Of a stretch of DNA of 64,000 nt, positions 32,791 through 43,246 are shown in pieces. The first letter of the stretch is position 1, and each line of letters opens with the position of its first letter. The notes under the pieces were generated by a model, which ran no database searches, had not been told where the DNA came from, and was given only the letters and a program-made list of their open reading frames with translations. Made by a program: the position numbers and the translations under genes. This DNA is from Streptomyces fructofermentans (GTDB lineage: Bacteria; Actinomycetota; Actinomycetes; Streptomycetales; Streptomycetaceae), in NCBI RefSeq assembly GCF_014651055.1, contig NZ_BMWD01000010.1, forward strand, positions 29,574 to 93,573. The letters run 5' to 3'.

Positions 32791-34848
32791 TCACCTGGTG
32801 CTCTCCGAGCGGCCGGGACGGGATTCCCCGACGCGGGGGACGGAGTCGGTCCCCGCAAGGGCGGGACCGGCCGCGCCGGTCGGGCCGCCGGCGTGGTCCG
32901 TGCTCCCCGCGTCACCGGGGGCGGCGGGGGCCGGGGTGTGCTCGGTCGCCACGACGACCACCTGGTCCTCGGCGGACCACTCGCGGCGCTCGGCCTTGTG
33001 GGGGTTGAGCCGGATCCCGTGGTCGGGCGCAACCGCCCACCGGTCGTGGCACCGGTAGCCGACGGCGCATTCGCCGCGTTCGCGCGCGGCGGCCGTGACC
33101 GTGGCGAACGTGGCGGTGCTGCCGGGCCTGACATAGTGCCCCGCCGGCCGCAGGCAGATCGTGCTGCCGTCGGCGGACGACAACTCGTCGAACACCGCGG
33201 CGAGATGCCGGTTCTGCGCGATCTGGGCCATCAGGAGTCCGGTCAGTTCACCGCTGACGACGACGTCCGAGCCGGGATTCAGCGGCGCCAGCGGCCTGTT
33301 GCGGTCGTCGGTCAGCTCGGTGACGACGCGCATCTCGTGCCCCGTGCGCTCCTCCAGGAGCCGCAGCGCGAGCAGGGTGACCAGGGTCCGGTCGTCCGGT
33401 CGCTCGGGACCGCCGTCGGGGTCCGGGCCGAGCACGATCAGCGTGTCGTAGGAGCGGAGGTCGAGTCCGAGCACGGTCTCGGGCCGGGACAGCGCGGCGG
33501 TACGGAAGCGCACGGCGAGCCGTGCCTCAGCCTGTTCGCGGTCCGGCTCGGGCTCCCGGGCCGGTGCGGGTACGGCCGCGTCCGTCACCACGTCCAGCAC
33601 GGACCCCGGCCGGGCCGTACGCCGGAGCTGGTCGACGACGAGCGGCGCCCGCCGGTTCCAGCCGATCAGCAGGAGGCGGGCGGCGGTGTCGGGTCGCGGC
33701 GGCCCGGTGGCGATCACCGACGGGTCGACGAGGTCGCGGCAGTCCCGCGGCCGGGCCGCGTCGTCGTCGCGGGTGATGAGGACCAGACGGCTCCCGGCGG
33801 CGACGACGGTGTCAGCGGGAGGATTGAGGAGCGTACGGCCCCGGGGTGTGAGCAGGCCGACCACGGACGAGGTGGCATGGCCCAGCAGCGCCGCGCCGAA
33901 GGTGCCGCCGGCGAACGCCGACGCGTCCGCGAGGTGGAACTCGTCGCCGGCGAAGTCCAGCAGGTCCCGCAGGACCAGCGAGAGCCCGGGACGCCCGACG
34001 CACTGCGCGATCAGCCGCGCGGTGACCGTGTCCGTCTCCAGGACCGTGCCGTGCGGGCCCGCCGCCAGACGGGCGGGTGCCCGGTAGCGGTCGTCGCGCA
34101 CCGCCGCCAGTACGGGCGGCCCGCCGGTCCCCTCGCCTAGCACCGCCCGCAGGGCCAGCAGGACCCGCAGCACCTCGGCGTCCGCCGTCGGCTCGCCGGA
34201 CGGCAGCACCAGTACGGTGCTCGCGGTCCCGGGGCTGACCAGCGAGAGTACGGCCGGATCGCTCGCGGGGCCGCTGCGGCAGATGATCCGCGCCCGGCCC
34301 GGCGGGCCGACGTGGGCCGCCAGGGTCCGCTCCATCTCGGCCTTGTCCCGGTCGGCCAGCAGGACGACCGCGCGGGGCCGGTGCGAGGCCTGTGCCGCGA
34401 CCAGTTCGGCCACCACGGTGGGCACCTGGTCCGACCAGCCGAGCACCACGGCGTGGCCCTCCTCGACGACCGTCGACCGGCCGCGGCTCAACTCCGCGAG
34501 GCGGTCGGCGAGACCCGTGGTGATCACTCCGACGAGGGTCGACACGCACAGCAGCGCGACGAGGCCGAGCAAGGCCGACAGGAGCATCCGCAGCGGTGTG
34601 CCCGTCAGCGCGCCCAGCCTGAGCGTCTCCGCGCTGGTCCGCCACACCGCCGTCAGCCGGCCCGACAGCGACGCCGGTGAACCGGGGTCCGTCCACACCA
34701 GCAGGGCGCTCACCGGGACGACCACGGCGAGACAGGTGATCACCAGCCACCCCATCAGGGAGCCGGTGCTGCGGGCCAGCGTGCGGTCGAACCGGTACCG
34801 CGCCCGGTCCCGTAACGGCACCGGCCGCCGGTCGTTCGGACGTTCCAC
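32791..34848 (-). CDS. CASTOR/POLLUX-type ion channel with RCK domains
   Basis: The protein has 685 residues. Two membrane segments lie at about 31-52 ('LMGWLVITCLAVVVPVSALLVW') and 88-113. The rest is cytoplasmic with two Rossmann-like RCK/TrkA-N units ('AVVLGWSDQVPTVVAELVAAQ' near 133 and 'LLLIGWNRRAPLVVDQL' near 390). This is the layout of bacterial homologues of the plant CASTOR/POLLUX ion channels. A Pro/Gly-rich disordered tail of about 45 residues ends the protein. It is monocistronic and convergent with the CoA ligase. Confidence 0.88.
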   Translation of the reverse strand: MERPNDRRPVPLRDRARYRFDRTLARSTGSLMGWLVITCLAVVVPVSALLVWTDPGSPASLSGRLTAVWRTSAETLRLGALTGTPLRMLLSALLGLVALLCVSTLVGVITTGLADRLAELSRGRSTVVEEGHAVVLGWSDQVPTVVAELVAAQASHRPRAVVLLADRDKAEMERTLAAHVGPPGRARIICRSGPASDPAVLSLVSPGTASTVLVLPSGEPTADAEVLRVLLALRAVLGEGTGGPPVLAAVRDDRYRAPARLAAGPHGTVLETDTVTARLIAQCVGRPGLSLVLRDLLDFAGDEFHLADASAFAGGTFGAALLGHATSSVVGLLTPRGRTLLNPPADTVVAAGSRLVLITRDDDAARPRDCRDLVDPSVIATGPPRPDTAARLLLIGWNRRAPLVVDQLRRTARPGSVLDVVTDAAVPAPAREPEPDREQAEARLAVRFRTAALSRPETVLGLDLRSYDTLIVLGPDPDGGPERPDDRTLVTLLALRLLEERTGHEMRVVTELTDDRNRPLAPLNPGSDVVVSGELTGLLMAQIAQNRHLAAVFDELSSADGSTICLRPAGHYVRPGSTATFATVTAAARERGECAVGYRCHDRWAVAPDHGIRLNPHKAERREWSAEDQVVVVATEHTPAPAAPGDAGSTDHAGGPTGAAGPALAGTDSVPRVGESRPGRSESTR

Positions 34849-35162
34849 TCACACCCCTCGCCTCGTACCGCTGCCACGCGGGCCGGCCCGTACCGCCGTG
34901 GGCCGCACCGTCCGGCCCGCCACCGCACAGTGCTGGCCCGCGCGTTCGGACACGCGGTATTCGGGGGCCGATTCATTCTTTCGGTGCATCGAGGAGTGGG
35001 CGCCGGGTCCCGGCGCCGACGGCATCGGGCGCCGGTATCAGGCGTCGGTACAAGGAGTCGGCGCCAAGGTGGCCCTGCGTCCGATCCTGGCGTTCAGGAC
35101 CCGGACCCGGAGCCGGAGCCGGAGCCGGAGCCGGACCCGGGAACGGGCGGTCGGCTCGCGGT
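34849..35162. other. Intergenic region with promoter for channel gene, no ORF
   Basis: This 314-bp gap separates two leftward genes. It contains the hexanucleotide array at 35097-35138 and an AT-richer patch near 34960-34985 (GGCCGATTCATTCTTTCGG) that could hold the channel promoter. No convincing small gene is seen. Confidence 0.35.
35097..35138. repeat. Hexanucleotide microsatellite (GGACCC/GGAGCC)n
   Basis: Seven perfect hexamers in a row: two GGACCC, four GGAGCC and one GGACCC. The array begins 25 bp beyond the stop of the leftward PPOX-family gene, so it is outside coding sequence. Such arrays vary in copy number by slippage. Confidence 0.8.
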
Positions 35163-36104
35163 TCAGGCCGGGAGGTCGGTGAGCTCCGGATTGTGCGGCG
35201 ACGGGCCGACGTCACTCGCGTGGAGCGGCAGGAAGTCCCCGGCCACCAGCGCCTCGGGGGTGAATCCCACGCGGCGCCCGGTTCGGTCGTCGTCGCCGGG
35301 GACGCCGGGAGCGGTCCAGTCGACGGCGGCCCGGCCGGACAGTTGGAGGGTCCGGCCCGTGGTGAAGTCGGCGAACAGGAGGGCGGCCGAGGGGTCGACG
35401 GCGAGGTTGCCGAGGGTGTTGAACATGTTGTTGCCCTGGTAGTCGGGCCACCACAGACCGCCGTCCGCCACGCGTACGAAGCCGGCGGAACCGCCCCGGT
35501 GGGAGGCGTCGGCGCCACGCTCGGCGTGGGTGGTGCCGATCAGGAACGTGTCCGACCGCCGGATCAACTCCACGTCCCGCGGGGAGAGAGCCGTGCCGTG
35601 CCGTACCCCGCCCGCGGCCGGGCCGACCGGGGGAGCGGGGGTCAAGTGCCGCTGCTGGATGTACTGCGGGCAGTTCCCGAAGGCCTCGTCCACGTCGATC
35701 GTCAGCGCCCCGGTGTCGGCGTCGGCGAGAGTGCCGTTGACCCGGAAGCGGCGGCGGGTGGCGAACTCGATCACGATCACCCCGACCTGCTGCCCGGCCG
35801 CGAGTCCGTGCAGGGGATCGCCTTCGGCCGGGGAGGTGCGCACACCGAGTGTGGTGGGGTCCTCGACGGCGAGGAAGCCCGCGGGTCCGGTGAGCGGCGA
35901 GATCCACAGGCGGCCGTTCCGGTCGCGGGCGGTGAGCGCGGCGAACGTCCGCCCGGCGAGGAACTGGGCCGCGCCACCGCTCAGCCGTCCGGGAGCCAGC
36001 ATCCCGGAGAGGCGCGCAGCCAGGCCGCCGACGCCCGCGCGCCGCTGCACGGCGAGTTCTCCGTCGTGGAAGCCGGCGGTCCGGGGCAGTCCCGCGTGGG
36101 TCAT
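35163..36104 (-). CDS. Pyridoxamine 5'-phosphate oxidase-family (PPOX, split-barrel flavin) protein
   Basis: This 313-residue protein contains split-barrel strands of the PNPOx-like fold: 'FAALTARDRNGRLWISPLTGPAGFLAVEDPTTLGVRTSP' and 'DTFLIGTTHAERGADASHRGGSAGFVRVADGGLWWPDYQGNNMFNTLGNLAVDPSAALLFADF'. The second pattern is typical of members described as bifunctional or FMN-binding oxidoreductase-associated. Cofactor binding is inferred. It is divergent from the CGNR regulator gene, with repeated TAACG sites between them. Confidence 0.87.
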   Translation of the reverse strand: MTHAGLPRTAGFHDGELAVQRRAGVGGLAARLSGMLAPGRLSGGAAQFLAGRTFAALTARDRNGRLWISPLTGPAGFLAVEDPTTLGVRTSPAEGDPLHGLAAGQQVGVIVIEFATRRRFRVNGTLADADTGALTIDVDEAFGNCPQYIQQRHLTPAPPVGPAAGGVRHGTALSPRDVELIRRSDTFLIGTTHAERGADASHRGGSAGFVRVADGGLWWPDYQGNNMFNTLGNLAVDPSAALLFADFTTGRTLQLSGRAAVDWTAPGVPGDDDRTGRRVGFTPEALVAGDFLPLHASDVGPSPHNPELTDLPA

Positions 36105-36235
36105 GGGTTCGTCCTTCCGGGAGGGGCCGGTGGCCGGCCCGGGTCGTGGTGGTCGGCGCCGGCGCCCGGCATCGGTCCGGGACGGGTCCCGGCGAAGGGC
36201 CCGGTACGGGCAGTGCGCGTACGGAGTCCCTCCGC

Positions 36236-36324
36236 TCTAACGTTTGGAGTTGTGTTTATACGTTAGAAGAGTGCCAGGGAAGCCTTCCCTTGTCAAACGG
36301 ATGGATGCCGCTCCAACCGTTAGA
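36236..36324. promoter_or_regulatory. Cluster of TAACG/CGTTA operator half-sites
   Basis: Three copies of a 7-bp element: TCTAACG (36236-36242), CGTTAGA (36261-36267, inverted) and CGTTAGA (36318-36324). The first two form an inverted repeat with an 18-bp spacer in an AT-rich patch. The third lies 21 bp before the ATG of the CGNR gene. The arrangement suggests a regulator that controls both the divergent PPOX gene and itself; the CGNR protein is the candidate. Confidence 0.6.
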
Positions 36325-36344
36325 AGTGCGTTACGGTGACGGAC

Positions 36345-36971
36345 ATGGAGACCAGCGCGCCGCTTCTGGGGGAACCACTGCCCGTGGAGCTGATGAACAC
36401 CGTCTGGGCCGACCGCGAGGGAGTGCACGACGCGCTCGACTCCCCGGACGGTGCCCGCGCCTGGCTGCGTGCCGTCGCCGCCCGCACCGGGTTCATGGCC
36501 GGCTCCGACGCGGACGTGCCGTCGGCGGGTGAGTTCGAGGAGCCCGCCCGGCGCCTGGTCGGGTTGCGTGACGCCCTGCGGCGGCTGGCCGCCGAGGTCA
36601 CCGGCGACACGCGTCCGACGGATGCGCACGCCTCGGGGGCGGGCGGGCTGGGTACTGCGGTCGCCGAGTTGAACGACGTCGCGAGCACGGTGCCGAGTTG
36701 GTCCGCTCTGGCCTGGACGGCCGGTAAGACCCCCGAGCGGCGCACCCGTACCGGCGGCACCCCCGCGGCCGCCGCGGTCTCGGCCCTCGCCGAGGAGGCG
36801 ATCGCGCTGTTCGGCGGGGAGGACCGGCTGCGGATCAGGGCCTGTCTGGCACCCGGGTGCGTCCTCTACTTCCTGAAGGACCACACGCGCCGGGAATGGT
36901 GCTCCACGTCGTGCGGCAACCGCGCGCGGGCGGCCCGCCACTACCGGCGCCACCGGGGGACCGCGGAGTGA
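36345..36971 (+). CDS. CGNR zinc-finger/ABATE-domain transcriptional regulator
   Basis: The protein has 208 residues. An N-terminal ABATE stress-response domain (about 8-150, 'GEPLPVELMNTVWADREGVHDAL') is followed by a C-terminal CGNR zinc finger ('IRACLAPGCVLYFLKDHTRREWCSTSCGNRARAARHYRRH', Cys ligands C..C..C..C). This domain pair is typical of actinobacterial DNA-binding regulators. The ATG at 36345 is used; a GTG at 36336 would add three residues. It is divergent from the PPOX-family gene and probably represses it through the TAACG sites. Confidence 0.9.
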   Translation: METSAPLLGEPLPVELMNTVWADREGVHDALDSPDGARAWLRAVAARTGFMAGSDADVPSAGEFEEPARRLVGLRDALRRLAAEVTGDTRPTDAHASGAGGLGTAVAELNDVASTVPSWSALAWTAGKTPERRTRTGGTPAAAAVSALAEEAIALFGGEDRLRIRACLAPGCVLYFLKDHTRREWCSTSCGNRARAARHYRRHRGTAE

Positions 36972-36997
36972 GCGCCCACGTCGGCGCATGCCGGCAC

Positions 36998-37029
36998 TTG
37001 AGTCTCCTGCGGGGGGAGACCGCACAGTA
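36998..37029 (+). promoter_or_regulatory. MerR-type promoter
   Basis: A -35-like TTGAGT (36998-37003) and a -10-like CACAGT (37023-37028) are 19 bp apart, the long spacing typical of MerR-controlled promoters. The spacer contains the dyad GTCTCC (37002-37007) and GGAGAC (37015-37020) around TGCGGGG, exactly where a MerR dimer binds. The first downstream gene is the SABATH methyltransferase at 37278. No intact MerR gene is present. Confidence 0.5.
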
Positions 37030-37277
37030 GGGCCATGGACGGCGACACTCTCCACCGGACGAGTCCGGCGGGGCTGAGCCGCCGACCCCGCACCGTCACC
37101 CTTCCGTCGAGCGCCCCTCTCACGGTTTCACGGCCGCCCCCGGCCGCGGATCGGCCGCCCGGATCCGGTCCCCCAGCCCGGCAAAGCCCACCGGCGCACT
37201 GCGTGGGGGCGTCGGTGGGCGGGGGCGGGCGGCGGGGCTTAGCGTGGCGGGGCCGACGTGAACAGGAGGTTCGTCGC
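37030..37277 (+). other. Leader region, possible MerR-gene remnant
   Basis: About 245 bp lie between the MerR-type promoter and the methyltransferase start. An ATG at 37035, 6 bp past the promoter, opens a frame reading MDGDTLH..., an opening I associate with streptomycete MerR regulators. The sequence after the first residues is Pro/Arg-rich and has no HTH. This frame runs into the methyltransferase frame without a stop, so it could instead be an odd N-terminal extension. I favour a decayed MerR gene; the evidence is thin. Confidence 0.3.
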
Positions 37278-38318
37278 ATGGCCGGGACCGGGACAGGGGC
37301 GATGGGGAGCGGGTACGGCCGTCACTCCGCCGCCCAGCACGAGGGACTTCAGGCCGCCGCCGGCATGCTCGACCGGGCGCTGCGGGACGTCCCCGTGCCC
37401 GACGACGGGAGCGCGTTCCGAGTCGCGGACCTCGGCTGCGCCTCGGGAACCAACGCGATGGAGCCCATGGCGCGAACCGTCGCCGCCGTGCGCGCCCGCC
37501 GCGCCGGCACACCCGTCTGGGTCACCCACACCAACATCCCGACGAACGACTTCGGCGCGCTCTTCAGCACGCTGGCGGGCGGGACCTCGTACACCCGGAG
37601 CCCGGGGGTCTTCGCCTGCGCGCAGGCGCGCTCGTTCTACGAGCCCCTGTTCCCGCCGCGCGAGCTGCATCTGGCGTGGAGTTCGATCGCCGTGCACTGG
37701 CTGTCCGGGGTCCCGCTCCCGATCGGCGGACACATCTACGGATCGCGGGCCACCGGCGAGGCCCGGGCCGGGCTGCGCCGCCAGTCCGCGCAGGACTGGG
37801 CCGCCTTCCTCGGGCACCGCGCGGCCGAACTGGTCCCGGGTGGACAGTTGGTCGTGGTCGGCGGCGCCGCCACGGACGACGGACTCAGCGGCGCCGAGGG
37901 CCTGTTCGACCTGGCGGTGGAGGAGTTGCGCGACCTCGTGGCCCGGCACGCGCTGATCGACGAGCAGTTGGCGGTCATGACGGTGCCGACCTGGAACAGG
38001 ACTGAGGCGGAGTTCACCGAACCGCTGCTGACGGGCCCGTTCGAGGACAGCTTCCGGCTGGAGGAGCGGGAGTTCGTGGTCCTGGAGGACCCCATGTGGA
38101 CCCGGTACACCGCCAATGGGGACCTCGACGCGTACGCGGCGGAAGTGGCGGCCTCGTTCATGGCCGCCTTCGGACCCTCGCTGTTCGAGGGCCCGGCGGC
38201 GGCCGGAGCGGAAGTGGCGCGGCGGTTCGCGGAAGGGCTCACCGCGCGGGTGCGGGACCGGCCCGAGGAGGGCGCGGCCCGCTGGCGTGTCCAATTGCTC
38301 CGGGCCACCCGGCTCTGA
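37278..38318 (+). CDS. SABATH-family carboxyl methyltransferase (salicylate/jasmonate methyltransferase-like)
   Basis: This 346-residue SAM-dependent enzyme has the plant SABATH pattern rather than the ordinary bacterial class I layout. It has 'FRVADLGCASGTNAMEP' (motif I), 'TNIPTNDFGALFSTLAGG' (the NDFN-type segment), 'GVFACAQARSFYEPLFPPRELHLAWSSIAVHWLSGVP' (equivalent of GVPGSFYGRLFPSRSLHFxxSSxSLxWLSQVP) and 'FLGHRAAELVPGGQLVVV'. Plant SABATH enzymes methylate the carboxyl group of small acids such as salicylate, jasmonate, indole acetate and gibberellins. AGGAGG precedes the ATG. It is convergent with the UvrA-like gene. A small-acid methyl ester product is inferred. Confidence 0.88.
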   Translation: MAGTGTGAMGSGYGRHSAAQHEGLQAAAGMLDRALRDVPVPDDGSAFRVADLGCASGTNAMEPMARTVAAVRARRAGTPVWVTHTNIPTNDFGALFSTLAGGTSYTRSPGVFACAQARSFYEPLFPPRELHLAWSSIAVHWLSGVPLPIGGHIYGSRATGEARAGLRRQSAQDWAAFLGHRAAELVPGGQLVVVGGAATDDGLSGAEGLFDLAVEELRDLVARHALIDEQLAVMTVPTWNRTEAEFTEPLLTGPFEDSFRLEEREFVVLEDPMWTRYTANGDLDAYAAEVAASFMAAFGPSLFEGPAAAGAEVARRFAEGLTARVRDRPEEGAARWRVQLLRATRL

Positions 38319-38337
38319 ACGCGGACGCGACGGACCC

Positions 38338-38430
38338 GGAGGCCGGGCAGACCCCGAGGCCGGGCAGACCCGGAGGCCGTGCGGACCCGAGGCCGAGCGG
38401 ACCCGAGGCCGAGCGGACACGAGGCCGTGC
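38338..38430. repeat. Six-copy degenerate 16-bp tandem repeat
   Basis: Units of the type CCGAGGCCGAGCGGAC (16-17 bp) occur about six times, the fourth and fifth being identical. The array fills the intergenic space after the methyltransferase stop and abuts the terminator hairpin. It has no CRISPR character, since there are no unique spacers. Read in the other direction it gives an RPLGSARP-like peptide pattern, but no gene is implied. Confidence 0.75.
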
Positions 38431-38456
38431 GGGACCGGTGGCGGGCCACCGGTCCC
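38431..38456. terminator. Terminator hairpin between convergent genes
   Basis: GGGACCGGTGGC (38431-38442) is the exact inverse complement of 38445-38456, forming up to 12 bp with a minimal GG centre (about 10 bp with a realistic loop). It lies 22 bp from the stop of the leftward UvrA-like gene and serves both convergent genes. Confidence 0.72.
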
Positions 38457-38477
38457 GGGTGCGCCGGGGCCGCGGGT

Positions 38478-40868
<2,391 letters not shown>

Positions 40869-41065
40869 GGTGTCTCCGTCTCTGTGGCGGACCCGCCTGC
40901 GCGGTCTCCGTCGGTGTCGCCCGGGCTCGATCTAACCAGCTTCGGGCAGTACGTCTGTCGCAATTGGTGCCGCCGGTCGCGGTGACGGGAGGCTCCCTCC
41001 CGAAGGGCTGCGCCCCCGGGCGCCGGTCGCGTCAGCGCACGTGCCGGCCGCTGCCGCCCGACCGC

Positions 41066-41476
41066 TCAGGGCAGTTCCCGGATGCGGACGAGGTTGCCCG
41101 CGGGATCGCGGACGGCGCAGTCGCGCACGCCGTACGGCTGCTCGGCGGGCTCCTGGACGACCTCGGCGTTCCCGGCCCGAAGGCGTTCGAAGGTCCCGTC
41201 GAGATCGGCTGTGGCGAGGAGGACGCCGGCGAATGTGCCCTTGGCCATCATCTCCACGACGGCGCGGCGCTCGTCGTCGGTGACGCCGGGGTCGGCCGAC
41301 GGGGGTTCGAGGACGATCGAGGTGTCCGGCTGGCCGGGCGGGCCGACGGTGATCCAGCGAAGCCCGTCGTAGCCGGCGTCGCCGCGGACCTCGAAGCCCA
41401 GCGCGTCGCGGTAGAAGGCGAGGGAGGCGTCCGCGTCGGTGTGCGGGAGGAAGCTCGCGTGGATGGTGATGTCCAT
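41066..41476 (-). CDS. VOC-family (glyoxalase/bleomycin resistance) protein
   Basis: The 136-residue protein has two beta-alpha-beta-beta-beta units: 'ITIHASFLPHTDADASLAFYRDALGFEVRGDAGYDGLRWITVG' and 'GTFAGVLLATADLDGTFERLRAGNAEVVQEPAEQPYGVRDCAVRDPAGNLVRIREL'. Metal ligands typical of VOC enzymes (first-strand His, final-strand Glu) appear to be present. Single-domain members act as dimers, as dioxygenases, isomerases or sequestering resistance proteins; the activity cannot be assigned. The ATG at 41476 is chosen over one at 41485. Confidence 0.88.
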   Translation of the reverse strand: MDITIHASFLPHTDADASLAFYRDALGFEVRGDAGYDGLRWITVGPPGQPDTSIVLEPPSADPGVTDDERRAVVEMMAKGTFAGVLLATADLDGTFERLRAGNAEVVQEPAEQPYGVRDCAVRDPAGNLVRIRELP

Positions 41477-41697
41477 GCACGCCACGCTAGGCGCGGCACC
41501 CGGGCCGGTGCTTCTCGGATCCTGACCGGTCCGCGCGACGGCGCCCTTGCCGCCGGTGGCGGCACCGGACCCGGGCGGACGCGGCGGCCCCCGGCGGACG
41601 CCCTCACGGCGGACGCGTCGGGCAGGCGGCAGGGCGCTGGGGCCGTCCCGCGGGGGACCGTGCGCCGGTCGTCCGCCCGCCGAGGGACGGCCGATGG

Positions 41698-42027
41698 CTA
41701 CGGCAGGTCGGGCCGGCTAAGCGCCCGGGCGGCCGACTCGCCGCTGCGGCGCGCGTACACCAGCCGTTCACGGACCTCGCGCATGGTGCGGGGCCGGAAG
41801 CCCGGGCCGCCGCAGCAGCTCTTGTGGAAGCCCACACCGGCGTGCAGCAGCACGGTCAGCGTCCGCCACGCCGCGGTGTCCCGGCGCCTGGGCGCGGCGA
41901 ACGCCGACCCCGCGTGGATCAGTGGTCCGGCGCAGCGCGGGCAGATCCGCTGTCGTGCCCTGTCGTGGGGCTGCTTGTAGGACACCCGGCAGGCCAGACA
42001 GACGTACGAGGTCTTCACGTGGCTCAT
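41698..42027 (-). CDS. Small zinc-ribbon protein of unknown function
   Basis: The protein has 109 residues. Two CxxC knuckles ('YVCLACRVSYKQ' and 'RICPRCAGPLIHAG') form a zinc ribbon at the N-terminus, and a further 'KSCCGGPGFRPRT' Cys pair lies in the second half. This sequence type is highly conserved in Streptomyces. Close relatives have, as I recall, been mislabelled as deoxyxylulose-5-phosphate synthase, with which it shares nothing visible. A nucleic-acid-binding role is possible. The ATG at 42027 fits the conserved start MSHVKTSYVCL. Confidence 0.8.
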   Translation of the reverse strand: MSHVKTSYVCLACRVSYKQPHDRARQRICPRCAGPLIHAGSAFAAPRRRDTAAWRTLTVLLHAGVGFHKSCCGGPGFRPRTMREVRERLVYARRSGESAARALSRPDLP

Positions 42028-42129
42028 CCGCGCAGCGTAGAGCGGGCTTCGGCAGGCGGCCAAGGGGATTTGCGGTGCGCGACGCGCTGCGGCGGAGGCG
42101 CTCCTCGGCCGGCCGGGCGGCGCCGGGCC

Positions 42130-42444
42130 TCAGCGCCGAGGCACCCGCACGACCGCCGTTCCGCCGTCCAGATCCACCGTGGTCCGGTTCGGCGGGGCCC
42201 CGTCCTCCTCGTCGTCGCGCAGGACGAGGGCCGACTGCCGTTCCTTGAGCTCGTTCTGCTTGCCCGCCGAGAAGGTGGCGTGCAACTGCTCGAAGCCGGT
42301 CGCCGATATCTGCCCCTGTCTTGCGCTGTTCCGCCAGGGGAGCAGACCGGCGCGCCCTGCGCGCAGGAGCACCTGGTCGGCGAGGGCCACCACCGTCAGG
42401 AGGATGACCAGTCCGGGCAGTGTCATCAGCACGGCGAATCCCAT
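42130..42444 (-). CDS. DUF6191-like small membrane-anchored protein
   Basis: The protein has 104 residues with one N-terminal membrane segment (about 3-25, 'AVLMTLPGLVILLTVVALADQVLL'). A conserved cytoplasmic segment follows, 'GLLPWRNSARQGQISATGFEQLHATFSAGKQNELKERQSALVLRDDEEDGAPPNRTTVDLDGG'. The latter is the hallmark of the DUF6191 family in Streptomyces. Function is unknown. It lies upstream of and divergent from the MarR-like gene. Confidence 0.82.
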   Translation of the reverse strand: MGFAVLMTLPGLVILLTVVALADQVLLRAGRAGLLPWRNSARQGQISATGFEQLHATFSAGKQNELKERQSALVLRDDEEDGAPPNRTTVDLDGGTAVVRVPRR

Positions 42445-42654
42445 GCCGCCAGTATCCCGGTGGCGACGCCACCGGTCCGCCCACTCGTCCGGTACGCGAC
42501 CGTCGTACGGGGACTCGAAGTCAAGTGCTGTCGCCCGCGCCCGTCGCCTCGGCGCCGTCCGTGCGCAGGGCGGGCGCCGGGCTCCCTTGACCTGAAGTCC
42601 AGTTGAGTTCCTAGCGTCGTGCGTGTCGATCCACCGACCCGAAGGACGGTTGCC

Positions 42655-43113
42655 ATGCAGTACTCGCACTCCGACGCCGAACTCGTCCGTCAGCCCATCG
42701 GGTACTGGAGCTGGGCGGCTCACAGGGCCACGGTCGACCGCATCCGGGCCGCCCTGGCGGAGATCGGCACCACCCAGCCCCAGTGCTGGGTGCTCGCCCG
42801 GGTCGCCGATGCCGGGACCGCGAAGAACCGGGACGACGTGTCGCGGCTCCTGGGGAACTACCTCGACACGGGCGCGGACGGGGTGGACGCGGAGATCGAC
42901 GCGACCGTCGACCGGGGATGGGTCGCGCAGGACGCCGAGGGCGGTCTGCGTCTCACGGCGGCGGGCACGGACTTCTACGTGCGGGCCGCCGCGCTCCAGG
43001 CCGATCTGTGGGAGGAACGGCACCGGGGCATTTCCGAGGAGGACTACCTGACGACCCTCAAGGTGCTTCAGCGCTTCATCCACAACACCGGTGGGCGTGC
43101 CTGGCACCACTGA
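42655..43113 (+). CDS. MarR-type winged-helix regulator
   Basis: The 152-residue helical protein has a central winged helix ('TQPQCWVLARVADAG...NRDDVSRLLGNYLDTGADGVDAEIDATVDRGWVAQDAEGGLRLTAAGTDFYVRA') and terminal helices for dimerisation, as in MarR proteins. GAAGGA precedes the ATG. The target is not evident; the gene is flanked by the DUF6191-like gene (divergent) and the XRE gene (convergent). Confidence 0.82.
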   Translation: MQYSHSDAELVRQPIGYWSWAAHRATVDRIRAALAEIGTTQPQCWVLARVADAGTAKNRDDVSRLLGNYLDTGADGVDAEIDATVDRGWVAQDAEGGLRLTAAGTDFYVRAAALQADLWEERHRGISEEDYLTTLKVLQRFIHNTGGRAWHH

Positions 43114-43246
43114 GGCGCCTTGCGCCGGTCGGCACTCCGGGAAGCGGCGGCCGGGGCGCGACTCGCTCGGGGCACCCTGAGTTGAATCGGGCCCGTGTCC
43201 CGCCGCCCGCACCACCCTCGGTGCGTCGGCGGGAGCCGGGCGGGTG

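Noticed and set aside
37278..38318. Methyltransferase as part of a secondary-metabolite gene cluster
   Set aside because: Its neighbours (CGNR regulator with PPOX protein, UvrA-like ATPase) are not biosynthetic, and no PKS, NRPS or terpene gene is in the window.
38338..38430. Possible CRISPR array
   Set aside because: The units are contiguous and degenerate with no unique spacers, and no cas gene is in the window.
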